From: Oscillospiraceae bacterium
GTDB taxonomy: Bacteria; Bacillota; Clostridia; Oscillospirales; Acutalibacteraceae
Length of the DNA: 64,000 bases
Assembly: GCA_015065765.1 (NCBI GenBank)
Contig: SVPP01000012.1
Coordinates: forward strand, 18,872-82,871
Reading direction: 5' to 3'
In this document: positions 43,461 to 51,450 of the stretch, piece after piece
How positions within the stretch are numbered: position 1 is the stretch's first letter
How the letters are laid out: the number at the start of each line of letters is the position of its first letter
Made by a program: the position numbers and the translations under genes
The notes under the pieces: model-generated
The model's database searches: none
What the model saw: the letters and a program-made list of their open reading frames with translations, nothing else
Told to the model about the DNA's origin: nothing

Positions 43461-44308
43461 GAAAAATGTCAACTCGCCGAAAGGCTGTCAATGCTTTTAT
43501 CTATGTTTTCCTCTCTGTTCTCGCACTCATCTGGGTGCTTCCCATTCTGTGGGTTATCATCACATCATTCCGAGAGGAAACAGGCTCTTTCACACCATAT
43601 TTTCTGCCGAAAGGCTACACGCTTCAGAACTATATAAATCTGCTTACCGATAATTCAACTTTCGATTTTTCAAGGTGGTTTCTCAACACTCTTCTGGTGT
43701 CAGTTGTCACATGTATTATTGCAACGTTTTTTGTACTCTCGGTTTCATATACCATGTCAAGACTTCGCTTTAAAATGAGAAAACCACTGATGAACATTGC
43801 TCTTATTCTGGGCATGTTTCCGGGTTTCATGTCAATGATCGCAGTTTACTATGTTCTCAAGGCATTCGGAATCGAGCAGTCGCTTTTAGCTCTGATTTTA
43901 GTTTACTCAGCAGGTACGGGACTTGGCTTTTACGTTGCAAAAGGATTTTTTGATACAGTGCCGAGAGCACTTGATGAAGCAGCTATGCTTGACGGTGCCA
44001 CAAGAGGCAGAATCTTCTGGAAAATCACACTGCCAATGTCAAAGCCTATAATCATTTACACTCTTTTAACCTCATTTACCGCACCATGGATTGACTATAT
44101 TTTTGCATCCGTAATCATGGGTGACAACTACGAAAATTACACTGTGGCTCTCGGTCTTTTCAAAATGCTTGAAAAGGAATTCATTCACAACTATTACACT
44201 CAGTTTGCCGCAGGTGCAGTTATTGTTTCCATTCCTATTGCGATTCTGTTCATTTCAACACAGAAATTCTACGTCGGCGGAGTTACAGGCGGATCGGTAA
44301 AAGGTTAA
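43457..44308 (+). CDS. Sugar ABC transporter permease, MalG-like
   Basis: The 283-residue, six-TM permease has EAA loop LDEAAMLDGATRGRIFWKITLP and the typical MalG end (VSIPIAILFISTQKFYVGGVTGGSVKG), whose tail in MalG contacts the ATPase interface. It is coupled to the MalF-like gene by ATGA overlap. No amylase, phosphorylase or LacI regulator is adjacent, so sugar identity (maltodextrin favoured) rests on family similarity only. Confidence 0.93.
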   Translation: MRKMSTRRKAVNAFIYVFLSVLALIWVLPILWVIITSFREETGSFTPYFLPKGYTLQNYINLLTDNSTFDFSRWFLNTLLVSVVTCIIATFFVLSVSYTMSRLRFKMRKPLMNIALILGMFPGFMSMIAVYYVLKAFGIEQSLLALILVYSAGTGLGFYVAKGFFDTVPRALDEAAMLDGATRGRIFWKITLPMSKPIIIYTLLTSFTAPWIDYIFASVIMGDNYENYTVALGLFKMLEKEFIHNYYTQFAAGAVIVSIPIAILFISTQKFYVGGVTGGSVKG

Positions 44309-44325
44309 AATTTTTAACGAAAAAT

Positions 44326-44376
44326 CCCCTCAGTCTGCTGACGCAGACAGCTCCCCTTGCTTTTTCAAGGGGAGCC
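44326..44376. repeat. Palindromic intergenic repeat, CCCCTCAGTC type
   Basis: The same core as the elements at 28564-28675 and 29820-30017: CCCCTCAGTC, hairpin GTCTGC/GCAGAC, then CTCCCCTTG/CAAGGGGAG. Upstream ACGAAAAATC is also shared with 28.58 kb. It fills the 82-nt gap between convergent genes and may help end transcription, although no long T-run is present. Confidence 0.75.
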
Positions 44377-44390
44377 TGTGTCAGTTAATT

Positions 44391-45272
44391 TTATTCACAA
44401 TAAAAATCTATGCCTTTTTCTATTATTATGGACAGCGAATCTTCAAGCACATCACTGAAGCTTTCTTCAAAGCCTTTGACTTCTGTATATTTATAGCCGT
44501 TTTTACCAAGCTTTACATAAAGAAGCTCTTTATCTGCAAAAACTTTTTTATCTTCATCAGTTTCGCCGATGTAGGAAATTTCTGCACATGCCGTGTAAGC
44601 ATACCACTCTTCAGGGCGTGATGTCAGCTCCTTACCATTTTCTGTTACATAATAGAATCTAAGTTTAATATAAAGATTATGTTCTCTTGCCCTTTCTATG
44701 TAAGGCTTTGCACATTCTCTGAGTCTCGCTCTGACTTCCCTTTCTGCTTTAACAACCTCATCAGCAAAATGTTCATTAATCTTCTTTTGTTTTTCAATTT
44801 GCTTTTTCCTTACCTTCTTTTTAAATTTTGCAAAATCGCTTTCAAAAATCTCGTCCCAATATTGTTCCATCAGTTTTTTAGTTTTTCTGCTTTTTCTCAC
44901 GTAATGCTTCATGTACCATTTTTCTTCACCTTCAACGTTTCCGTCGATTTCAAAAACATAGTTGGAGAGAAACAACACATCCGGATTACCACACTGACTG
45001 TAGTACCGATAATCCACACGCTTTATATTTTTCCATAAATACTTTTCTTTTTTTAATAACACATAGCGAATTGTAACAGCATCTTTATCAAAAATATAAC
45101 AGCAGGGTTCAAAGAGCGTACCTACAAAACCTATAGCAAAAAAGACAGCAAAAAATATACCCGTGCCTCTTTCTTCCACACAGAAGCAAGCCACAGACAA
45201 ACACAATACAACAATATTGAGAAAAGCCTCGAAAACAAACCATTTATTTACTGCTATCTGTTTTTTCTCCAT
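44391..45272 (-). CDS. Hypothetical membrane protein with Lys-rich cytosolic domain
   Basis: The protein (293 residues from the ATG at 45272) has two N-terminal TM helices (about 13-35 and 40-58, split by a short CVEERG turn). A beta-rich segment follows that resembles a bacterial PH-like fold (IRYVLLKKEKYLWKNIKRVDYRYYSQCG), then a highly basic helical stretch (about 125-180: KKVRKKQIEKQKKINEHFADEVVKAEREVRARL). I recognise no named family. It is a lone gene, convergent with the sugar importer operon. Confidence 0.7.
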   Translation of the reverse strand: MEKKQIAVNKWFVFEAFLNIVVLCLSVACFCVEERGTGIFFAVFFAIGFVGTLFEPCCYIFDKDAVTIRYVLLKKEKYLWKNIKRVDYRYYSQCGNPDVLFLSNYVFEIDGNVEGEEKWYMKHYVRKSRKTKKLMEQYWDEIFESDFAKFKKKVRKKQIEKQKKINEHFADEVVKAEREVRARLRECAKPYIERAREHNLYIKLRFYYVTENGKELTSRPEEWYAYTACAEISYIGETDEDKKVFADKELLYVKLGKNGYKYTEVKGFEESFSDVLEDSLSIIIEKGIDFYCE

Positions 45273-45357
45273 ACCCTTCACCGCCTGAAAAAAAATTATA
45301 ACATACTAATCAGAACAAATCAACTTTGCCTTAAACCGACATTCTGCACTAAAAAAT

Positions 45358-45396
45358 CCACCGTGTCATCCTCGTCAAAAACAGGAAGCACGGTGG
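45358..45396 (-). terminator. Terminator region after the MMPL gene
   Basis: CCACCGTG and CACGGTGG (8-bp stem with an inner TCCT/AGGA helix) lie just after the MMPL gene, with ATTTTTT following on the minus strand and TTTTTT on the plus strand. The remaining part of the 130-nt gap holds nothing recognised. Confidence 0.85.
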
Positions 45397-45411
45397 TTTT
45401 TTCGCAAATTT

Positions 45412-48400
45412 TTATTTTACTTTTTTCTTCTTTTTATCCTTTGATGTAAGCTTGTCAAACGCAGCAAGCACACCGGGAAGAATGAAGAGAATCAGCAAGC
45501 AAGCTGAAAGTGCACCGATTGAAACCGTCAGGCAAATCTGTGAAATTGTGGGGTCTATGGGAGCAAAACCAAGAACACCCGTTACAAAGACCATAATAAG
45601 TCCTGACGTGAAAACCGTATGAGTTGAGCCGTTAAAGGCTTCTTTCAGGGATTCTCTGATATCCTTTGTTTTTCTGTTTTCTCTGTAGTAGTTTGTAAAG
45701 AGTATTCCGTAGTCGATTGTTGCACCCATCAGTATGCACTGAACAATAAGATAAGCCAGATAATACATACTGTTGCCCATAAAGCCGGTAACTGCAACAG
45801 TGACATAAACACCCATCTGAACTATAAGAACAAGAATCAGCGGAATTGAAATACTGCGGAAAGTTATTGCAACAACAAAGAAAATTGCAATTGCAGTCAG
45901 AAGAGTAATAAGAAGCATCTCTTTGTCAAAGGACTGAGACATTTCGTAGCTCATGGGAGAGTTACCGATAAGGTAATATTTTCCGTCAAGCTTTTCGTCA
46001 CATTCCTTTATAACCTCTTCAATAAACTTACTTGTTTCTGCATTCTCAACAGGAAGAGTTGTGTCAATCATCATGAGAGAATAATTCTTTCCTCTCATCT
46101 GTGAAAGTCCGTCCTCAAGCTGAGTTTTCGCACCTGTAATCTGTTCTCTTGTAGCATCGTCAATCATCGCTGAGAATCGTTCATCTTCAAGCATATTGTT
46201 ATACAGATGGTCAAATAATTCCTGAATTGTAAGTCTCCATTCTGCATCAGAATTATTGACAGCAGAATAATAAAGATACATAAGAGACATTGTGTTTTCA
46301 TCAAGCTGTTCTGAGAAGCCTGCCATCATTTCCGCAAGCTCAGATGAAGTAAACTTTTCGCCTGACACTACACCATCAATTACTGTTTTAGCAGTAACGA
46401 GATAATCCGTCATACCCTCTTCAAGGAAGGATGAATAATCGGGATTCGTCATAATATCACTGACGATGAAATTCACAAAGCTCTGAATCGAAATTTTCCA
46501 ATTGCTTGTATCGCCGTGTTCAGAAATGTACAGCATGAAAAGCTGTCTGAGCTGTGCAGAATCCACGCCGACAATTGTTGCAAGTTCCTCTGCTGTGTAT
46601 TCTTTGCCCGATACAACACCTGAGACAAGAGCTGAGCCCATATCTATAAGTCCCAGTTCCTCCTTATTCATAAAGGCTGAAAACATTTCCTTGTTTTCAC
46701 CGAGGAAAGTAAGAACTTTATGAAGAGAAAGCTTTTTGTTCACATTGTTTTTACTGAAATCGTAAACCGAGAAAAGAATTTTTGCTAAATCCTTTTCTAT
46801 GCCCAGCATGTCCGAAACCTCTGTGTAAGAAAGCTTCTCACCTGAAACAACTGCATCAATAATTTTCTGCATTGTAGTGAGAAGAGACAGCATTTCTTCG
46901 TCAACCTGTGAAGAGAAAAGAGGATTTCCTGCCACATCGGAAATGATAAAATCAACAAGCTCCTCCATAGACATCTGTTTACCGTTTGCGATACCGAAGC
47001 GAAGAGTGAAAACTCCGTTTATCATGCTTTCTTCAACACCTAACATCTGAGCAAGTTCCGATGCAGTGCGTGGAGTCTGAACAGATTTTTTATCTGCAAA
47101 CTGAGATAAAATTTCGAACTGTGATGCAGTTTCTTTATCAAAATATGATTTGAACATGGGATTTGAAAGAATGTCACTTTCAATGAATTTCACAAGATTT
47201 GTGAAATTGATTTCAGATGGAGTGTATGCTTTATCATTTGCAAAGTAATAAGCATAAAGCATTTTTGCAATGCTTTCCTCAATGCCTAATTTCTTTGAAA
47301 GTTCAGAAGAGTAAATAGGCTTTGTAACTGCTTCTTTGTCGCAGAATTCTTCAAGAAGACCGAGCTTACTTTTTGTTTCTTCGTCAAAGAAGGATGCAAA
47401 CATTTCATTGTTTGCAACTTCATTCACAACAAAATTTCCGAATTCTTCCATTGTCATTGTGCCTGATGATACTCCGCTGTTTTCTGCGAAATATAGAGTG
47501 AAAACCTGCTTTATTTCTTCCTCACCCATTGAGAATAAATCTGCAATTTCTTTAGCAGACATTTTCTTTGTCAGCGCATCTTTATCGGCAAATTTTTCAA
47601 TCATTCCCATATTGTCCTTCATCGTATCGTCAATGTAGGATGCGAACATTTTATTGGGAACAACTTTTTCGGAAATGAAGTTCAGAACCTCGCTGAGTGT
47701 CAGAGATGACACTGCATCGCCTGCATATTTATCGTAGTAAAGAACGGAAAGAAGCGACGGGTCAAGTCCCATATCTGCACCGAGAGAATTAATAGTGGTG
47801 ACCATTTCATTTGTAGTACAGCTTCTGCCGAGAGTTGTTGAATAACCGAGGATGCTGTTCACCTTTTCATGCTCTTCAAGCTTGTATGCAATGGGAGCGA
47901 TTTTGTCCTCATCTTTGTTTTCGTAAAGCATTACAACAGGGTTTGCTGTGGGGAAAACCTCTGCAATTTCGTCTTCTGTTGAAATTGTGTAAGTGATATC
48001 AGTCATATTCTGAAGGAAATATGTTCCCACAAAAAGCACTACGAAAACAACTGCAATAATTTTTCTGCCCTTGTAGCTGAATGATGCAACTTTTCCGAAA
48101 GGAATGTGAAGCTCTTTCTTTCTTGATTTTTCAAGAACTTTGTCGAAAATGAGAATCAGAACAGGAAGGACTGTAAACACACAAAGCATGCTGAATATTA
48201 CGCCTTTCGCAAGAACAAGACCTAAATCCATACCGATTGTAAAGCTCATGAAGATGAGCATAAGAAGTCCGATAACAGTTGTCATTCCGCTTGATGTAAC
48301 AGATGAGAATGAATTTACAAGAGCTTCTTTCATAGCGTCATATTTATTCTCGGTTTTTGCCTTTTCCTGACGGTAGCGGTTCATGAGAATAATGGAATAG

Positions 48401-49062
48401 TCCATTGAAAGCACAACCTGCAGAATTGCCGCAATTGAGAAGGTCATCTGTGACACATGCTCAAAAATCACGTTTGTTCCCATGTTCAGACCAATTGCAA
48501 CGCCGATAGTTGCAAGAAACAGAACAGGTTCAAACCACGATGAACACATAACAATAAGCACTAACATCAGAAGACCGAAAGCAACGCAGATAACCCACAA
48601 GGGCAGGTCTGCACCTGTTGTGTTGTCATCCTTGCAAACCATTTCATAATCATCAAAAGTGGCAGTTATTTCATCCTTCAGTGACATCATTTCCTGTGTA
48701 CCATAATCGCAGGAGGTGTTGACTGTATAGAGAGTGTAATCCTCTTTGTTGCCGGTGTCAGGATTATATGTAACGCTGTCAACATTTTCTATTTCACCCA
48801 GCTCAAGCTTGACATTTGTTTTTTCCACATCCGAAAGTCCCTTGAACATAACACGTATTGTTTTCGGTGTTTCAGTATTGGGAAATTCCTCTGCCATAAT
48901 ATCAATACCCATTCCCATTGACGAATCTTCAGGCAGATATTTCGTCATGTCAGTATTGATATTTACCTTCGGAATAAGCATAACCGACACTATACACAGT
49001 GCCAGCATAATGCCTAAAACTATATATCTTTTATTAACTATAAAGCTTGCTATTTTTTTCAT
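45412..49062 (-). CDS. MMPL/RND-superfamily exporter with seven tandem repeats in the second outer loop
   Basis: The 1216-residue protein has two RND halves. The first half: TM1 (about 12-30), outer loop (30-150) and TM2-6 (about 152-310, with MDYSIILMNRYRQEKAKTEN). The second half starts with TM7 (about 335-355). The outer loop between TM7 and TM8 spans about 360-1045 instead of some 150 residues and holds seven degenerate repeats of about 80 residues (415-985), each with the pattern ELAxxLGVEES, LFxLYF, MSxEEFVNFIxSDVxxNPxFSSxxDEE. TM8-12 follow, with MGATIDYGILFTNYYRENRKT. Families of this type export lipids, siderophores or drugs. GGGGGAAG and a TATAAT-type -10 (with a weak -35) precede it. 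Confidence 0.9.
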   Translation of the reverse strand: MKKIASFIVNKRYIVLGIMLALCIVSVMLIPKVNINTDMTKYLPEDSSMGMGIDIMAEEFPNTETPKTIRVMFKGLSDVEKTNVKLELGEIENVDSVTYNPDTGNKEDYTLYTVNTSCDYGTQEMMSLKDEITATFDDYEMVCKDDNTTGADLPLWVICVAFGLLMLVLIVMCSSWFEPVLFLATIGVAIGLNMGTNVIFEHVSQMTFSIAAILQVVLSMDYSIILMNRYRQEKAKTENKYDAMKEALVNSFSSVTSSGMTTVIGLLMLIFMSFTIGMDLGLVLAKGVIFSMLCVFTVLPVLILIFDKVLEKSRKKELHIPFGKVASFSYKGRKIIAVVFVVLFVGTYFLQNMTDITYTISTEDEIAEVFPTANPVVMLYENKDEDKIAPIAYKLEEHEKVNSILGYSTTLGRSCTTNEMVTTINSLGADMGLDPSLLSVLYYDKYAGDAVSSLTLSEVLNFISEKVVPNKMFASYIDDTMKDNMGMIEKFADKDALTKKMSAKEIADLFSMGEEEIKQVFTLYFAENSGVSSGTMTMEEFGNFVVNEVANNEMFASFFDEETKSKLGLLEEFCDKEAVTKPIYSSELSKKLGIEESIAKMLYAYYFANDKAYTPSEINFTNLVKFIESDILSNPMFKSYFDKETASQFEILSQFADKKSVQTPRTASELAQMLGVEESMINGVFTLRFGIANGKQMSMEELVDFIISDVAGNPLFSSQVDEEMLSLLTTMQKIIDAVVSGEKLSYTEVSDMLGIEKDLAKILFSVYDFSKNNVNKKLSLHKVLTFLGENKEMFSAFMNKEELGLIDMGSALVSGVVSGKEYTAEELATIVGVDSAQLRQLFMLYISEHGDTSNWKISIQSFVNFIVSDIMTNPDYSSFLEEGMTDYLVTAKTVIDGVVSGEKFTSSELAEMMAGFSEQLDENTMSLMYLYYSAVNNSDAEWRLTIQELFDHLYNNMLEDERFSAMIDDATREQITGAKTQLEDGLSQMRGKNYSLMMIDTTLPVENAETSKFIEEVIKECDEKLDGKYYLIGNSPMSYEMSQSFDKEMLLITLLTAIAIFFVVAITFRSISIPLILVLIVQMGVYVTVAVTGFMGNSMYYLAYLIVQCILMGATIDYGILFTNYYRENRKTKDIRESLKEAFNGSTHTVFTSGLIMVFVTGVLGFAPIDPTISQICLTVSIGALSACLLILFILPGVLAAFDKLTSKDKKKKKVK

Positions 49063-49152
49063 TTTCTTTCTTCCCCCGGAAGTATATTTCTCCGAATAGA
49101 ATTATACGATGTTTTTTTGTTGTTTTCCGTATATAAATGTAAATAAAAGTTG

Positions 49153-49182
49153 AACAAAGCCATTCCGCAGAAAGGCTTTGTT
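49153..49182 (-). terminator. Terminator-like hairpin after the ChbG/YdjC gene
   Basis: A 9-bp AACAAAGCC/GGCTTTGTT stem lies just behind the deacetylase gene; the following minus-strand bases CAACTTTTATTT are only partly T-rich. Confidence 0.7.
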
Positions 49183-49190
49183 ACTGTAGA

Positions 49191-50069
49191 TTATTTTTTC
49201 TTTTTCATTTCTATGAGATCCCTGTAGGAAATAAGTGTAATTCCGTTTTCTTTGAGGATTCTGTGAGTTTCGGGATCGTTCATCAGATTGAATTCCCACA
49301 CTCTGTCCTGCCATGAGCCTACGATGCTTTTCAGTTCATCTGTTTCCTTTGCAGGATGAACAAAGGTTTCCGTCACTCCGTCAGGAAGGTCTGTCCAGAT
49401 TTTCAGGATTGTATCGCGGTAGTGCTCATATCCGTTCGAGCGAAGGTCATGTGTCCAGTCGGGAAAAAGGAGATAATCTGGAAGAATTACTTTATACTGC
49501 TTTGCCCACAGACGTGAAATGAGAGTTGATGCCCAATAAAGAGGATAAGGTGTGCCGTTCGGACAAATTCTCTTGTCATGGGATGTGTACATTCTGTAAG
49601 CATAGCCAAGCTCACCGCATACGCGGAGAGACATTTTGAGCAAACTGAATCTGCCTGTATAATGACCGTAAAGTGAACCCATGTGGTTATCAAGATGTGA
49701 GGGGTTAAAGCCATTGTCTGTCGCCGCTTTCACCTGTGCTCTGATTTCTGCTTCAAGCTCCTTGATATCAGCATTCTTTTCAACCTGTGTGCTGGAGCGC
49801 CACATGTAACCCTCTTCATTTCTGAGAGTTTTGCCGTCTGTAAGAGGTGCCCAGCGGTAAGAATCCCACTCATTTGTCATTGTAAGATGAACACCGATTG
49901 CATATTCAGGGTTTGCCTTTGCAAACTCCATTGCATCTTTTGCTGCAGGACAAGGCATCATTATTGTTGATGATTTAAGTCTGCCGTTTCTGAAGAGCTC
50001 TTCAACCGCATCGTTTGCAGATTTGCACAGACCGTAATCGTCTGCATTTATAATAAGATATTTCGCCAT
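49191..50069 (-). CDS. ChbG/HpnK (YdjC) family carbohydrate deacetylase
   Basis: The 292-residue protein starts MAKYLIINADDYGLCKSAND, the metal-binding Asp-Asp motif of the YdjC family. GVHLTMTNEWDSYRW and HLDNHMGSLYGHY supply the His ligands. Family members remove acetyl groups from chitooligosaccharides (ChbG) or hopanoid sugars (HpnK). No chitobiose PTS or beta-glucosidase genes are nearby, so the substrate is open. There is no signal peptide, so it acts in the cytoplasm. It stands alone, divergent from the cobalamin riboswitch. Confidence 0.93.
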   Translation of the reverse strand: MAKYLIINADDYGLCKSANDAVEELFRNGRLKSSTIMMPCPAAKDAMEFAKANPEYAIGVHLTMTNEWDSYRWAPLTDGKTLRNEEGYMWRSSTQVEKNADIKELEAEIRAQVKAATDNGFNPSHLDNHMGSLYGHYTGRFSLLKMSLRVCGELGYAYRMYTSHDKRICPNGTPYPLYWASTLISRLWAKQYKVILPDYLLFPDWTHDLRSNGYEHYRDTILKIWTDLPDGVTETFVHPAKETDELKSIVGSWQDRVWEFNLMNDPETHRILKENGITLISYRDLIEMKKKK

Positions 50070-50158
50070 ATTTATCCACTCCTATTCTGTATTTAAATAT
50101 ACCCGAAAATCACTTTCAAGTCAATGTGATTACAAAATTTTACAAATTCTTAAATTAT

Positions 50159-50187
50159 TTGATTATTCTGTTTTTCTGTGATATAAT
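50159..50187 (+). promoter_or_regulatory. Sigma-A promoter of the cobalamin riboswitch transcript
   Basis: TTGATT (50159-50164), 17 nt and TATAAT (50182-50187) lie just upstream of the riboswitch core. Confidence 0.82.
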
Positions 50188-50191
50188 GCTT

Positions 50192-50355
50192 ATGTTTTCG
50201 GGGAAACAGGTGCAAATCCTGTACGGGCCCGCCGCCGTGAGGTGCATTTTTTAAAATTTTTCTTTCTACCTGATGCCGCAAATCAGGGACAAGCCATTGA
50301 GCGTTGCTTGAGAAGGCGAAAGAAAAAGCACCGAGTCGAAATATCCGATTACAGA
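50192..50355 (+). ncRNA. Cobalamin (B12) riboswitch
   Basis: Conserved pieces in order are GGGGAAACAGGTGCAAATCC, then CGGGCCCGCCGCCGTGA, then AAGCCATTG (the GCCACTG-like box), AGAAGGCG and CCGAGTCGAAATATCCG near the 3' end. These match the cobalamin riboswitch family. It lies in the 5' UTR of the DUF4430 lipoprotein gene, whose RBS follows some 50 nt later, so control of translation start is likely. No clear intrinsic terminator is present before the gene. The reading frame that runs through this region upstream of 50422 is not coding. Confidence 0.9.
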
Positions 50356-50421
50356 AAAAACTTCGTTATTACTGCGAGTGCCGGGAAGAAGTTAATAAAA
50401 ATCAAAAGGAGAATACAAATT

Positions 50422-50883
50422 ATGAAAATGACACACATCAAACGTGTGCTGTCTGTCATCCTTTGTATCGTGCTCATTGCGGCTGCAGCACTCATTACAA
50501 CAGGTTGTAACAACGGCACAGAAACACCGGAAACCACTACTAACCCTGCAGTAGAAACTACTGCACCTGAAATCAAGGTACTGGGCGAAGGTGAAAACAA
50601 ATTCAGTTTCACAGTCACCGACATTGACGGAAACACATCTGAATTTGAAATTCACACAGACAAAAAGATTGTGGGCGAAGCACTTCTTGACTTAGGTCTC
50701 ATCAAGGGCGATGAAGGACCTTACGGACTTTATGTGAAGGAAGCAAACGGCATTTCCGCTGACTTCGACAAAGACGGCACATACTGGGCTTTCTACATTG
50801 ACGGCGAGTACGCAATGTCAGGCGTTGACCTGACCGAAATAGAAGAAGGCAAAGTCTACTCCTTCAAGGTGGAAAAAGGGTGA
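50422..50883 (+). CDS. DUF4430 (transcobalamin C-terminal-like) lipoprotein
   Basis: The 153-residue lipoprotein has signal and lipobox LITTGC (Cys 29), a Thr/Pro-rich linker and a DUF4430 domain (about 60-153: VGEALLDLGLIKGDEGPYGLYVKEANGI, DKDGTYWAFYIDGEYAMSGVDLTEIEEGKVYSFKVE). DUF4430 corresponds to the beta-domain of transcobalamin/intrinsic factor. The gene is led by a B12 riboswitch and overlaps an ECF S-component gene by four bases, so a role as surface cobalamin binder that hands substrate to the S component is a strong inference. AAAAGGAG precedes ATG 50422. Confidence 0.88.
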   Translation: MKMTHIKRVLSVILCIVLIAAAALITTGCNNGTETPETTTNPAVETTAPEIKVLGEGENKFSFTVTDIDGNTSEFEIHTDKKIVGEALLDLGLIKGDEGPYGLYVKEANGISADFDKDGTYWAFYIDGEYAMSGVDLTEIEEGKVYSFKVEKG

Positions 50884-51395
50884 AAATAAACGTTAAAGAA
50901 ACTGTGATTTTTGCAATGCTGGGTGCTCTGATGTATATGTCAAAGCTGCTTATGGATGCTTTGCCCAACATACACTTAATCGGAGTTTTTATCGTTGCAA
51001 TTACAGTAGTCTACAGAAAAAAAGCACTGTACCCTATTTATATTTTCGTGCTGATTGCAGGCTTGCTGGGCGGTTTTTCCGCATGGTGGGTACCGTATCT
51101 TTACATATGGACGGTCTTATGGGGAATGATAATGCTTCTGCCGAAAAATCTTCCGCCGAAAGCAGCACCTGTAATTTATATGGTCGTCTGCTCACTTCAC
51201 GGATTTATTTACGGCATACTTTATGCCCCTGCACAAGCTCTCATGTTCGGGCTTGATTTCAAGGGAATGCTCGCATGGATTGCGGCAGGCTTCCCCTTCG
51301 ATATCACCCACGGCATCAGCAACTTTCTCTGCGGAAGTCTGATTGTACCACTCATTCACGCAATACGCCTTGCAGACAAAGCAGCAAAAAACTGA
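50880..51395 (+). CDS. ECF transporter S component, predicted cobalamin-type
   Basis: The 171-residue integral membrane protein has about six TM helices and the ECF S-component pattern: KETVIFAMLGALMYMSKLLMDALPNIHLIGVFIVAITVVYRKKAL in pieces (Ala-rich helix 1 that docks to EcfT), LLGGFSAWWVPYLYIWTVLWG, and HGISNFLCGSLIVPL at the end. Its gene starts GTG, overlapping the lipoprotein stop (GTGA). B12 riboswitch control points to cobalamin or a precursor as substrate. No ecfA/ecfT genes are in the window, so it would share a group II energising module coded elsewhere. Confidence 0.87.
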   Translation: MKINVKETVIFAMLGALMYMSKLLMDALPNIHLIGVFIVAITVVYRKKALYPIYIFVLIAGLLGGFSAWWVPYLYIWTVLWGMIMLLPKNLPPKAAPVIYMVVCSLHGFIYGILYAPAQALMFGLDFKGMLAWIAAGFPFDITHGISNFLCGSLIVPLIHAIRLADKAAKN

Positions 51396-51411
51396 ATATT
51401 AAAAAGTAAAA

Positions 51412-51444
51412 GACCGTTGCAGAAATTTTGTTTCTGCAACGGTC
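51412..51444. terminator. Bidirectional terminator between the ECF S and XRE genes
   Basis: A 14-bp perfect stem (GACCGTTGCAGAAA/TTTCTGCAACGGTC) with T-run AATTTTT after it lies between two convergent genes. Confidence 0.93.
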
Positions 51445-51450
51445 AATTTT

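Noticed and set aside
50242..50421. N-terminal extension of the DUF4430 lipoprotein through the upstream open frame
   Set aside because: The region is the B12 riboswitch and a clear RBS, start codon and signal peptide follow at 50422.
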